Shown: in pieces, positions 1-8,989 of the stretch
Layout: every line of letters begins with the position of its first letter
Numbering within the stretch: the stretch's first letter is position 1
Source: Flavobacterium frigoris PS1
Lineage (GTDB): Bacteria; Bacteroidota; Bacteroidia; Flavobacteriales; Flavobacteriaceae
DNA length: 64,000 nt
Assembly: GCF_000252125.1 (NCBI RefSeq)
Contig: NZ_AHKF01000018.1
Location: 620,001 to 684,000 of the forward strand
Reading direction: 5' to 3'
Notes under the pieces: generated by a model
Seen by the model: only the letters and a program-made list of their open reading frames with translations
What the model was told of the DNA's origin: nothing
Databases searched by the model: none
Made by a program: the position numbers and the translations under genes

Positions 1-296
1 GAAAACAACATTTTGAGATAATCCGTTTGTTCTTTAGAATTCTTATTGAGTTTTGGCTCTATGTAAATGGCTTTTTCTTTTTCAATAATCCAGTCTACAC
101 CAATAAAGTAACTGTTCGAAATAGCATGTTTTTTATTTACTGCATCAGAATGAATCCTAAAACAATCTACTTTTTCGTTTCTATACTTTCTTGTAAACTG
201 ATAAAAGTAATCTTGTTCAAAAGACAATTTGTCTTCAAAATTAAAATCCCTCTTAGAAGCAAGACCATTGTAGTGTTCTTGAATTACTGAAATCAT
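1..296 (-). CDS. mcrC: McrC-like restriction subunit (N-terminal part, cut by window edge)
   Basis: An open frame starts with ATG at 296 and stays open to the window edge, giving about 98 codons. The start overlaps the McrB stop (ATGA), which is strong support for translational coupling. The visible part contains a beta-rich stretch reading FIGVDWIIEKEKAIYIEPKL, resembling the N-terminal half of McrC proteins. McrC is the nuclease partner of the McrB GTPase in type IV, modification-dependent restriction. The PD-(D/E)XK nuclease domain of McrC lies in the C-terminal half, outside the window, so activity cannot be judged. Identity rests mainly on position after McrB. Confidence 0.7.
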   Translation of the reverse strand, partial: MISVIQEHYNGLASKRDFNFEDKLSFEQDYFYQFTRKYRNEKVDCFRIHSDAVNKKHAISNSYFIGVDWIIEKEKAIYIEPKLNKNSKEQTDYLKMLF

Positions 297-2095
297 AACT
301 TGCCAATTTCTAATAAAGCATCTTCGCTTAAAATACCATCTTTTACATATTCATTAAGCAATGGTTTTATTTCGAATTCCAATTTTAATTCCAGTTGCTT
401 TTCTGTTTCTACTAAAAAATAACTATGACCTAATTGAACATCTTTGGCTTTAAAATCAGATTGTATGTAAACTGTTTTGTCTCTATCTTCGTTGAATAAC
501 ACGGCTACTTTATTATATAAACCTTTTGCTTTAGCATTCAAATCAGGATCAGTAACCACATCATCTATAGCTTGGTCTGATGGTAAAATGTCTACAAATG
601 CAAAACGTCGTTTAATCGCATAATCAATATGGCCAACACTCCTGTCGGCTGTGTTCATGGTTCCAATAATGTAAAGATTGGATGGTAAAATGATTTCTCT
701 TTTTCCTTCATACTCATACATACTTTCTACTTGCTCATCTCTATACTCTAAAGCATAAATTAATTCTCCTAAAACAGAAGGAAGATTGGCTCTGTTGATT
801 TCGTCAATAATTAAAACATAATTTTTTAGTTCTTCTTTTTGAGTTGTATTCGCTATAAAGTCTATTTTGTTTTCCTTTAAAAAACCTTTAAACATATCGA
901 GGACTCTTACATAATAGCTCGCATGCCACTTTGCTAAACCTGACAAATTATGATTATGTGTTAAATCCTGTCTTTCAAAATTTTCATCCAAATAAGCTTG
1001 TTTTATATCTTTAAAAAGCATGCGATTGCCTCTTTTTGTCCAGCCTTTTACCCCTTTATATCTAAAGGCATCATCATCGATTTCAATAATAACTACAGAT
1101 TCTGTTAACTCAATTTTTTCCTCAACCTCCAATATTTCAGATACTGAATATATAAATTTGTCAAATTGTTCGTTTAACCATTTTTCTTTTGATAATTCAG
1201 TAGATCCTTTTTGACTGTCTATTTTATTTTTTAATGCTTTTTCAGCAATCTCTGCCAGTATTTTGTTTTCGTTTTTAAACAAAACTCCTTCACCATTTTC
1301 ATTTGGTACGGAAATAATACCTCTGACAAAATCTTCGTAGGTGTATGATGGATGAAATTGAATTAGTTTAAATTGCTCGTTATTATTTAAATCTTTTACA
1401 TTACCTAAACCTAGCATTTCAACAGCTATATCTTTAGCTGTTTTTGTTTTCCCAGTTCCTGGAGGACCTTGTAAAATGATTTGCTTTTTATATTCGAGTA
1501 ATTCTATATTTTTTTCAATTTTGGACAACATAGTTTTTAATTTATTTTTTTCTTCAAAAATGATAATATAAACCTCAAATTGTTTTTTTAAATCTTCTAA
1601 TATCTCATTATATAATTGATCTTCAATAAAATATTTGTCTTCTCTTATTTGGATTATTTGTGTTCTTCCAAAAAGCACATATTCATTCTCTACAGGTTGT
1701 ATTAACATTTTTTTTTCCCCATAAACAAAACTATAATTTGGTAAGATTGATTGAATTTTGGTTTCGTTATTTAAAAAAGCATTCATGAAAGGACGCATAT
1801 AATCTATCGAGGAAAACTCGTTTGCATGAGGCACATACTGAGTATTAAACCCTAATCCATAATTTAATTTTAGATTTTCTATATTGAATGCAATATGGTA
1901 TTGAATCTCGGTACCACCTCCTTCATTTATTGACCAATTTCGATTGGAGTCACTGTCATACACAAACAAAAAACCTTTTTTAGCACTTCTTCCTTTTTTG
2001 GATAATTCTTTTCTTTTGTAAATAAAAGTATTACAGAAACCTCCAAGAGATTTATTAATTGAATGTATTAATTCGTCAAAGTCTTTAAATTCCAT
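293..2095 (-). CDS. mcrB: McrB-family AAA+ GTPase, type IV restriction
   Basis: This 600-residue protein carries a P-loop (GPPGTGKT, about residues 210-217), a Walker B segment reading LIIDEINRANLPSVLGEL, and the McrB signature MNTADRS followed by a sensor/arginine-finger region (IKRRFAF). These mark the McrB GTPase, which assembles into a ring, binds modified DNA through its N-terminus and drives McrC. The first 200 residues are not a DNA-binding domain I recognise and probably set target specificity. The start lies 2 nt after the stop of the upstream gene and the stop overlaps mcrC, so the gene belongs to the compact defence operon. Confidence 0.9.
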   Translation of the reverse strand: MEFKDFDELIHSINKSLGGFCNTFIYKRKELSKKGRSAKKGFLFVYDSDSNRNWSINEGGGTEIQYHIAFNIENLKLNYGLGFNTQYVPHANEFSSIDYMRPFMNAFLNNETKIQSILPNYSFVYGEKKMLIQPVENEYVLFGRTQIIQIREDKYFIEDQLYNEILEDLKKQFEVYIIIFEEKNKLKTMLSKIEKNIELLEYKKQIILQGPPGTGKTKTAKDIAVEMLGLGNVKDLNNNEQFKLIQFHPSYTYEDFVRGIISVPNENGEGVLFKNENKILAEIAEKALKNKIDSQKGSTELSKEKWLNEQFDKFIYSVSEILEVEEKIELTESVVIIEIDDDAFRYKGVKGWTKRGNRMLFKDIKQAYLDENFERQDLTHNHNLSGLAKWHASYYVRVLDMFKGFLKENKIDFIANTTQKEELKNYVLIIDEINRANLPSVLGELIYALEYRDEQVESMYEYEGKREIILPSNLYIIGTMNTADRSVGHIDYAIKRRFAFVDILPSDQAIDDVVTDPDLNAKAKGLYNKVAVLFNEDRDKTVYIQSDFKAKDVQLGHSYFLVETEKQLELKLEFEIKPLLNEYVKDGILSEDALLEIGKL

Positions 2096-2097
2096 AT

Positions 2098-3231
2098 TTA
2101 TAAAGTTCCATTCATTAGTTTAGTATATAAATTATTTATAGTTTCCCCAATGGAGAAAACGGTGTCAGAGACTTTATTTTTGTCTTTTATAAAATCCTCT
2201 AAAGTAATTAATCCTGCGTCTGTTGTCACTTGTTGAGCTAAATTAACTCCTGAAAGATGTATCAATTTATTACGTATAGATTGAATAATTTCATCAAGAT
2301 CTAAAGGTAAATCTACAGGAGATAGTATGCGTGCATGATTTCTTGCTATATCAATTGCAGTGCCGAGACCATTTATTCTCATTACGCTGGGATTTACAAC
2401 TGTATCTGATGACCAGAAATCAAGTATTTCATTCACATCACGGATTTCTATAAATGGGATACCTCTTTTAATTAATCTTTTAACTCTGACAGTATGATGA
2501 GTTGGACCACCATTATTTGGCAAGTATAAACTATGTAATGTTGGCATTGGTTGAGGAAACTCTATTCTAAAACCATTAGTTTCAGGAAATATATTCATAT
2601 TTTTAATCTCGTAATTAGCTTGTGTTGGAGTGCCATATCGATTAAAATAAGCTGGACTGTCTAAAATATCTTTTAATGTTCCTTCCAATGCAATTGACAT
2701 TAAAGCTAATGCTGCGGCATTTCTATTATAATTAAATGCTATTATTCCTTGCTGTATATATTGTAATACATAATCAGGGACAATTACAGAAGGAGTATAT
2801 GTTTTATCCCTTAAGCCAATATTTATTTCTAATTCATTGCCCTCAACTGAAATTTGCCATATCCAAAACCATTTATTACTTTGATTATATTGTATTTTAC
2901 TATTGTCAGCTAAACTAAAAAAAGAATTATCGATAAAATTAATACTTGAAACACCAATTGCTCCATTTGCAAGCAAAGCAGTAAATAATTCTTCAATTAT
3001 TCTAATTAATAAATTTTGACCACTTCTATCTGCTGTCCTCTTAATTCGATTTTTAATTATTGTTATTTGATTTTCAATAGAATCAGCTGAAATTGTAAGT
3101 TGATTTATTTGACCAATTGTAGCTATTTCTGCTGCTTCTAATATTTTTCTTTTATCATTTATATATAATTCATTTAATCTATTAAAACAGTTTAACAACT
3201 CTTCATTATTTATTATTGGAAATGATTTCAT
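2098..3231 (-). CDS. unrecognised defence-operon protein with HEPN-like RNKLIH motif
   Basis: I do not recognise this 377-residue protein as a named family. Near the C-terminus it has SIRNKLIHLSG, with R320-N321 and H325 matching the RNxxxH pattern of HEPN ribonucleases. A helical stretch near residues 170-192 (AAALALMSIALEGTLKDIL) resembles the preceding helix of HEPN and DUF4145-like proteins. No signal peptide or membrane segment is seen. It overlaps the upstream gene by 4 nt (ATGA) and is followed 2 nt later by mcrB, so it is an integral part of the McrBC module. A HEPN assignment is inference from a short motif; the large spacing between the two helices is a weakness. Confidence 0.6.
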   Translation of the reverse strand: MKSFPIINNEELLNCFNRLNELYINDKRKILEAAEIATIGQINQLTISADSIENQITIIKNRIKRTADRSGQNLLIRIIEELFTALLANGAIGVSSINFIDNSFFSLADNSKIQYNQSNKWFWIWQISVEGNELEINIGLRDKTYTPSVIVPDYVLQYIQQGIIAFNYNRNAAALALMSIALEGTLKDILDSPAYFNRYGTPTQANYEIKNMNIFPETNGFRIEFPQPMPTLHSLYLPNNGGPTHHTVRVKRLIKRGIPFIEIRDVNEILDFWSSDTVVNPSVMRINGLGTAIDIARNHARILSPVDLPLDLDEIIQSIRNKLIHLSGVNLAQQVTTDAGLITLEDFIKDKNKVSDTVFSIGETINNLYTKLMNGTL

Positions 3232-5327
3232 ATGCTATCTTCCTCCTTTCCTAAATAGTTAAAAGCATTATTCAATTTACTTTCAATTTCGGCTAGCTTA
3301 TTTAAAGTATTATTGTATTCTGATGTAATATAATTAAATTCTTGAATTGTTTTTTCTTGAATATCAAAATTTGGAATGGGTATAATTAATTGTTCAAAAC
3401 TTTTTAAATTTAAGGAAGGAATAACTGATCCACTACTTTGATCATAAAATTGTTCTTGAACTATTTTACTATTTAAGATTATAGCTAAATATTCAGGAAG
3501 CACCAAGTTATTATTTACCTTAATACCTATTATATGCCGATTAATTGACATACCATTAAATTCAGTGGATACTATTGCTGCTTTCCCTCTATTAGGACCA
3601 ATTGCATTAACTAAAATGTCCTGGGTTTCAATTTTTATATTTTTGTTTGGTATTATATTTTTTGAAGTATAAGAAAAAGAATCTTTTATAATTCTCATTT
3701 TTCTTATTGAAGCTGGTCCTATATATGGTATATCACCTTTTTCATCATCAGATACCAATGCACTTCCTCTATAAATATCTAAAGTCAATTCTTTTATTGG
3801 TATATAAAGATACCCCTTACTTAAATTATTATGATAAATATTATCTCTAAATAAATATTTTGAAAAATGTAAATTCTCGACATCTAATTCTTTAACTACA
3901 AAACCAGATTTAGATTTTGTAAAATCTTCATTTAATTTGAATTTGTTGTGATTTGCTAAAATTTCATTAAGTTGTTTTGATTTTTTAGAATCTAGTAAAT
4001 ACTCTTTTGGACTTTCTTCAATTGCTGCAAAAAAAGTGTTTTGATTTACTCTACTTGATGTTTTAACAAATGTTATTAAGCTTGTTTTAACTAAGGAATA
4101 AGGTTTAAATGTGTCTTGTGGTAGGCTAATAATTGATTCAATAATACTTTCTCTAAGGAAGTATTTTCGGACTTTTAACAATTGATTAGATGATAAAAAA
4201 TTATCGGCTACAATTACCATTATTTTACCATTTTCTCTAACAGCTTTCAATGCTGTTTCGATAAAAATGGAAGTACTATCTTTTATTCCATTATGAAATA
4301 ATTCACTATCAAATGCATTAGAAATTTTTTGATTGAAGGGAGGTACAATTAAAATGTCATTTGCTAAATTTTCAATTAAAAAATCGGTTCTTCCATTTAT
4401 TAATAGGGGTTCAAATATAATTTCAACTTCTTTTCCTAAAAATAGTAATTGTTGAATTTTAATCCAATAGTAGTCATTTTGGTTTGTATAGTATGATACT
4501 ACTTTCTCATTATTGTTAAGATAAACAGATGAAGTAATTGTGCCATTTCTTGCAAACAAATCAATAATATTATCTTCTGGTAGTGGATTTAAAATTTTCA
4601 TCATAAAATCACTTAACCACCTAGGAACACTTAAGTCATTTGAATTACGTAAAAAAAGATTGTCTATATATTCAATAACGGTTAATTTATTATTGGACAA
4701 ATTAATAGTATCTAATCTTTCAATTGCTTGATTTAAGATTTCTTCGGATGAATGTTTCCTTGTATATTGTTGATTTATTTGACTCTGGCTAAAAAGGGAT
4801 TGATAAATTCTTCTTATATCAAAATCCACATCAGTTTCTTTTTTTAACTTAGTATATATTACTAAAGATGTGTCATACAAATGATTTCCTGTTATAGGGA
4901 AATTACGAAGAAACTCAAAAATATGGTTGAGTACAATGTTAAGGAATTCATTTTCAGTATTTTTAATTATATTAAAATCACTAAACTTTACTTCTTCTAT
5001 TTTTTCAGGTCTTCCGCCAAAGCCCGTTTTCATCCATAAATAATTAGTGCCATTAGTTAAAATAAAATATTCTGCATCAACTTCTTGAGCTTCCCTTTGA
5101 ATTTTCCTTGTTAGTGGATGATATTCAATATCGACAATTGTCTCAAAATTAAAAATTTGCGGGTTTTTAACTTCTATTGCAATAAAAACACTTTTTTCTT
5201 TTTTAACAACAACATCTATTCTTTTACCTGATGAAATAGAATATTCAAAATATATACTTTCTGGAGGATAGCCTAATTTTTCTAAGTATTTCTTTACTTG
5301 GTAGGATCTTTGTAATTCAATATCCAT
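3228..5327 (-). CDS. HsdR-N-like nuclease / degenerate N6-methylase / target-recognition fusion
   Basis: This 699-residue protein has three parts. Residues 1-120 resemble the HSDR_N nuclease domain, with D38 in GKRIDVVV and E52-V-K54 in FIAIEVKN as a PD-(D/E)XK core. Residues about 190-480 resemble an N6-adenine methylase, but the SAM motif is DLFARNGTI instead of DPACGTAGF and the catalytic NPPF is VPPF (328-331), so the catalytic Asn is lost. Residues about 510-699 look like an HsdS target-recognition domain ending in a coiled coil. It follows hsdS by 16 nt and overlaps the next gene by 4 nt. I infer a DNA-recognition and possibly cleaving factor for the McrBC module rather than a working methylase. 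Confidence 0.75.
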   Translation of the reverse strand: MDIELQRSYQVKKYLEKLGYPPESIYFEYSISSGKRIDVVVKKEKSVFIAIEVKNPQIFNFETIVDIEYHPLTRKIQREAQEVDAEYFILTNGTNYLWMKTGFGGRPEKIEEVKFSDFNIIKNTENEFLNIVLNHIFEFLRNFPITGNHLYDTSLVIYTKLKKETDVDFDIRRIYQSLFSQSQINQQYTRKHSSEEILNQAIERLDTINLSNNKLTVIEYIDNLFLRNSNDLSVPRWLSDFMMKILNPLPEDNIIDLFARNGTITSSVYLNNNEKVVSYYTNQNDYYWIKIQQLLFLGKEVEIIFEPLLINGRTDFLIENLANDILIVPPFNQKISNAFDSELFHNGIKDSTSIFIETALKAVRENGKIMVIVADNFLSSNQLLKVRKYFLRESIIESIISLPQDTFKPYSLVKTSLITFVKTSSRVNQNTFFAAIEESPKEYLLDSKKSKQLNEILANHNKFKLNEDFTKSKSGFVVKELDVENLHFSKYLFRDNIYHNNLSKGYLYIPIKELTLDIYRGSALVSDDEKGDIPYIGPASIRKMRIIKDSFSYTSKNIIPNKNIKIETQDILVNAIGPNRGKAAIVSTEFNGMSINRHIIGIKVNNNLVLPEYLAIILNSKIVQEQFYDQSSGSVIPSLNLKSFEQLIIPIPNFDIQEKTIQEFNYITSEYNNTLNKLAEIESKLNNAFNYLGKEEDSI

Positions 5328-5343
5328 AATGTTTTTTTATTGT

Positions 5344-6573
5344 TTAATACTCACCCTTTGTTTCCGCCACCATTCCTAACACCTCATTATTGGTGTATTC
5401 CTCAACCTTCAATTCCCCCTTAAACGCTTTCTGACTCAAAACTGCATACATATTCTCTAATTCTTTCAAACTAGCTTGGTATTCGCCTTTTAAAGTTTCT
5501 ACTTTTTTAACTATAATAGCAAATCGGGTTTGGAGTTCGAGAGGAGGAAGTATAATATTGAATTTTTTTATCATCTCAAATGTAAATGATTCTCTAGTTC
5601 CTCCAGTTGAAGCACCAATGCAAACTTTTTGAAAATGATTCTCAGCGATTTGATATTCTAAAAATCTAGGATTTAATTTTTCTTTTATTGTTCTAATAAT
5701 ACAAACATGTTGATTTACATTAGCATTATCATCTTCTCCATAATATGTTGCTATTCTTCCAATTGAAGCCCCAGTAATATTAAGAAGAACATCTTCGTTT
5801 TTAATCCAAGTTCTTTTCATTTTATTATGTATTTCATCCGAAATACAATAGATATCAGAATAATCTAAAAAATTCATTCTTACATTTTGACTTCTAATAA
5901 AGAATTTACCTTTTCTTTGGTATACTTCTTTTCCACCTAAAGGCGTTGATCCACTACTAATCTTAATTGAATAATTTTGTAAATAATCTTGTTTCCATCC
6001 CTTCTCATTCCTAACAGGATCCCCAAACATTTCCAAAAAAGTACTCTTCAACAATTCATCCAAAAGCAAAATACTTTCTTTGCGTTGTGTGATTAAGTTT
6101 TCGGCTTGGCTTAGTATTTCTGCAATACGGATTTGGTCATCTAAAGAAGGAAGTGATATTCTAAATCTCGAAAGGTCGTCTTTATTAAATCCAGCTTGTG
6201 CTGCTCGAGCACCTATAGATAATATGAAATTTTGAAAAACAGGACTTTTTAGAACAGATTGCAAGAATTTTTTAGTCAGTAAATTTTCATTAGGAATAGT
6301 TTTTATTAAAGCCACATTGTAAGCTCCTTCTAATCCTGTTACTATTTTACCAATAGAAGCACCATATCTAGCTATCAAGATATCATCTTCTTGACATTTA
6401 TTAACTTTTTTACTATCTTTTACATATTCAATGTGTTGAGCTTTTCCTTGAGTAAAATCTCTAATTTGTAACATTCTTACATAGCCATTTTTTGGCTCGT
6501 TTATCCATTCACTTTTTGGTGGTTGGGTTCCTCCTTGAAAGTCACAAACTTCAGTTAATTTGTATTCTTTCAT
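5344..6573 (-). CDS. hsdS: type I restriction-modification specificity subunit
   Basis: The 409-residue protein has the classic HsdS layout: two target-recognition domains (about 1-150 and 190-350), each followed by a conserved helical region. The first ends in SLPSLDDQIRIAEILSQAE and the second in LPPLELQTRFAIIVKKVE. HsdS sets the bipartite DNA target for both methylation and restriction with HsdM and HsdR. Its start touches the hsdM stop at 6573, so translation is coupled. The second recognition domain appears more AT-rich than hsdM, as expected where such domains are exchanged between strains. The target sequence cannot be predicted. Confidence 0.93.
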   Translation of the reverse strand: MKEYKLTEVCDFQGGTQPPKSEWINEPKNGYVRMLQIRDFTQGKAQHIEYVKDSKKVNKCQEDDILIARYGASIGKIVTGLEGAYNVALIKTIPNENLLTKKFLQSVLKSPVFQNFILSIGARAAQAGFNKDDLSRFRISLPSLDDQIRIAEILSQAENLITQRKESILLLDELLKSTFLEMFGDPVRNEKGWKQDYLQNYSIKISSGSTPLGGKEVYQRKGKFFIRSQNVRMNFLDYSDIYCISDEIHNKMKRTWIKNEDVLLNITGASIGRIATYYGEDDNANVNQHVCIIRTIKEKLNPRFLEYQIAENHFQKVCIGASTGGTRESFTFEMIKKFNIILPPLELQTRFAIIVKKVETLKGEYQASLKELENMYAVLSQKAFKGELKVEEYTNNEVLGMVAETKGEY

Positions 6574-8141
6574 TACACTAATTCTTTAAGTTCACTAATC
6601 CCTTTCAAAATAGTAGCTTCCATATATTCTAATTTCTCAAAAATAACTTTGGGATTTTCGTAGCTTACTTCTTCGTACACTTCTTTTTTGTATTTGCTTA
6701 AGCTCAAATCATAGCCATTTTCTATAATTTCTTGTTTGGGTATAGCAAAGTGAAAGCCTTCTCTTTCGGCTTCGGTACTAGCTTTTGTGGGTCTGTTATG
6801 GTATTGTGCAATAATATCTTGCAAATCGCTTTTGTCAATTTTGTTGCGTTTGTCGTCTAGGGTGTAGCCGTCGTTTTGCATTTCATAAAACCATACATTT
6901 TCGGTTTCGCTTCCTTTGGTAAACAACAATATAGCGGTACTTACGCCTGCATAAGGTTTAAAAACACCACTTGGCATGGTAATTACGGCTTTTAGTTCGC
7001 TTTTTTCTACCATTATTTTTCGGGCTTCTACAAAGGCTTTTCCGCTCCCAAACAATACGCCTTGAGGTACAACAACGGCGGCTGTTCCTCCCATTTTGAG
7101 CATGGTGTAGATGCGTTCTATAAAAAGTAATTCGGTTTTAGTCGTGCCTAGTTGTAAACTTTCGTTTATGTCGCCTTTGTCAATATTGCCCGTAAAGGGT
7201 GGGTTAGCAAGGATAATATCAAATTGTGCGTCTTCGTTATACGACTTGCTCAGGGTGTCTTTGTAATCAATATTGGGTTGGTCTATGCCGTGCATCATCA
7301 GGTTCATCAATCCCAAACGCACCATGGTGGTATCAATATCATAACCAAATAGTGAGTCTTCTACAATGTGTTTTAAATCTTCGTTTAAAGTTGCAGAGAC
7401 TGTGGCACGCATAAAACCATCTTCGTCGGCTTGCAAAGCGGCTGGGTTTTCTCTTTTAACCAAGTCGGTTAAAATGTATTGATAAGCACCAAGCAAGAAA
7501 CCTGCAGTACCACAAGCGGGGTCGGCAATTCTTTGTCCTAATTGCGGTTGCACCAAATCATTCATCAATTTTATAATGTGGCGAGGCGTTCTAAACTGTC
7601 CGTTTTTACCCGCACTGGCAATAGCACCCAACAGCATTTCGTACACATCACCTTGTATGTCTTGAAAAGCATGGCCACCATCAACGGCATCTTTTTCTAT
7701 TTCTACAAAAATCTCTTCAATAATTTTTATGGCTTCTACCAATAGTGAAGGCTTTGGCATAATAAAAACCGCATTAGCCATGGCGTGGGTAAACTTAGAA
7801 CCGCCTTCAAAAGCTTTCAAAAAAGGAAAAACTTTGGTTTGCACGTGTAGCAACATGGCTTCGGCAGGCATGCGCTTGAAGTTGCGCCAACGCAAATCTT
7901 GTTTGTCTATTTCTTCAATACTGCCCGGTACTTTGTACATACCTACAAATTTTGAGGTGTAGGGTTCTCCTGTAAATTCGGCATCGCGTTCGCGTTTGGC
8001 TTCTAGATCGTCCATTTGTTTCATAAAAAGCAAATAGGTAATTTGCTCGATGGCCGTCAGTGGGTTGCTGATACCACCACTCCAGAAGTTATTCCAAAGG
8101 CGGTCAATAAGCGATTTTAATGCGGAGTTATTTTGTAACAT
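6573..8141 (-). CDS. hsdM: type I restriction-modification DNA methyltransferase (N6-adenine)
   Basis: This 522-residue HsdM has an N-terminal helical HsdM_N domain followed by an N6-methylase domain with intact SAM-binding motif I (DPACGTAGF, residues 207-215) and catalytic motif IV (NPPF, 313-316). It methylates adenine in the target chosen by HsdS and protects host DNA. Length and motifs are normal, so it is probably active. It lies 4 nt after the KilA-N gene and touches hsdS. The contrast with the degenerate methylase-like domain encoded at 3228-5327 is informative: both lie in one operon, but only this one keeps the catalytic residues. Confidence 0.96.
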   Translation of the reverse strand: MLQNNSALKSLIDRLWNNFWSGGISNPLTAIEQITYLLFMKQMDDLEAKRERDAEFTGEPYTSKFVGMYKVPGSIEEIDKQDLRWRNFKRMPAEAMLLHVQTKVFPFLKAFEGGSKFTHAMANAVFIMPKPSLLVEAIKIIEEIFVEIEKDAVDGGHAFQDIQGDVYEMLLGAIASAGKNGQFRTPRHIIKLMNDLVQPQLGQRIADPACGTAGFLLGAYQYILTDLVKRENPAALQADEDGFMRATVSATLNEDLKHIVEDSLFGYDIDTTMVRLGLMNLMMHGIDQPNIDYKDTLSKSYNEDAQFDIILANPPFTGNIDKGDINESLQLGTTKTELLFIERIYTMLKMGGTAAVVVPQGVLFGSGKAFVEARKIMVEKSELKAVITMPSGVFKPYAGVSTAILLFTKGSETENVWFYEMQNDGYTLDDKRNKIDKSDLQDIIAQYHNRPTKASTEAEREGFHFAIPKQEIIENGYDLSLSKYKKEVYEEVSYENPKVIFEKLEYMEATILKGISELKELV

Positions 8142-8145
8142 GGTA

Positions 8146-8961
8146 TTATTTAAGTTTTTTAATATTTTTATTTCCCACCAATGAATTCATTTGGGTAATC
8201 GCCATTTTGTTCAATTGCATCAAGCGTTCTTTTTGGTCTAATCCCTGATGAATTAAAACCGAATTGATGCTTTCCATATTTGAGAGCACAACCAGTTGTT
8301 CGATAGTGGCTAGATCTCTAATGTTTCCATCTGCATCTGGGTTGGTTTCGCGCCATTCTTTTGCAGTAATACCAAACAAGGCAACGTTGAGCAAATCGGC
8401 TTCATTGGCGTAGACAAAGGTAATTTGGTTTTTTTGAAGTTCCTTCGGAATTAAATTTTCTTTAATGGCATCCGTATGAATTTTGTAATTTATTTTGGAT
8501 AAGGTGCGTTGTAAATTCCATTCGAGTTGTAAGTGGTCGTTTTCAACCGCTTTGAGGCGTTGAAACTCTTTGATTAAATAAATCTTAAATTCTGGACTAA
8601 TCCACATTCCAAATTCAAAGGCAATATCAGAATGCGCATAAGTACCTCCGTATCTTCCTGTGGTGGCTTTAAGTCCAATTGCATTTGTTTTGGCGACCCA
8701 ATCTTTTACACTCAACTTATAGCTATTCAAACCGGCTTGACTTTTAATTATGGCGAATTCGCCATAATTAAAATCGGGATTATAAACACTTTCCCAAATT
8801 CCTAAATATTCAATAGTATTTCTGTTTCTTAACCAATCTGAAATAAAAAATTCACCATCTTTGGCTTTAAGCATATCAGTAAGCGATATAAATTCACCAG
8901 TTTTATTTTGTAAAATAGTTATCGAAGCTCCTTTTACATTGATTGTTTTACTTTTCGCCAT
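8146..8961 (-). CDS. KilA-N domain protein
   Basis: The 271-residue protein begins with a KilA-N domain (residues about 1-135), seen in FISLTDMLKAKDGEFFISDWLRN, in the GLNSYKLSVKDWVAKTNAIG segment, and in a GGTYAHSDIAFEFGMWISPEFK segment. KilA-N is a DNA-binding fold common in phage and mobile-element proteins and often found inside Bacteroidetes type I RM operons. The C-terminal half is helical and ends in a basic stretch. It lies between hsdR and hsdM with gaps of 28 and 4 nt, so it is co-transcribed. A role in regulation or in control of restriction is plausible, but nothing in the sequence proves it. Confidence 0.88.
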   Translation of the reverse strand: MAKSKTINVKGASITILQNKTGEFISLTDMLKAKDGEFFISDWLRNRNTIEYLGIWESVYNPDFNYGEFAIIKSQAGLNSYKLSVKDWVAKTNAIGLKATTGRYGGTYAHSDIAFEFGMWISPEFKIYLIKEFQRLKAVENDHLQLEWNLQRTLSKINYKIHTDAIKENLIPKELQKNQITFVYANEADLLNVALFGITAKEWRETNPDADGNIRDLATIEQLVVLSNMESINSVLIHQGLDQKERLMQLNKMAITQMNSLVGNKNIKKLK

Positions 8962-8989
8962 TTCTGTTTTATTTATAAAGATCCCTTTT

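Noticed and set aside
27..290. plus-strand open frame of 87 residues
   Set aside because: It lies opposite the McrC-like frame and has no family features; the minus-strand frame overlaps the mcrB stop and fits the operon.
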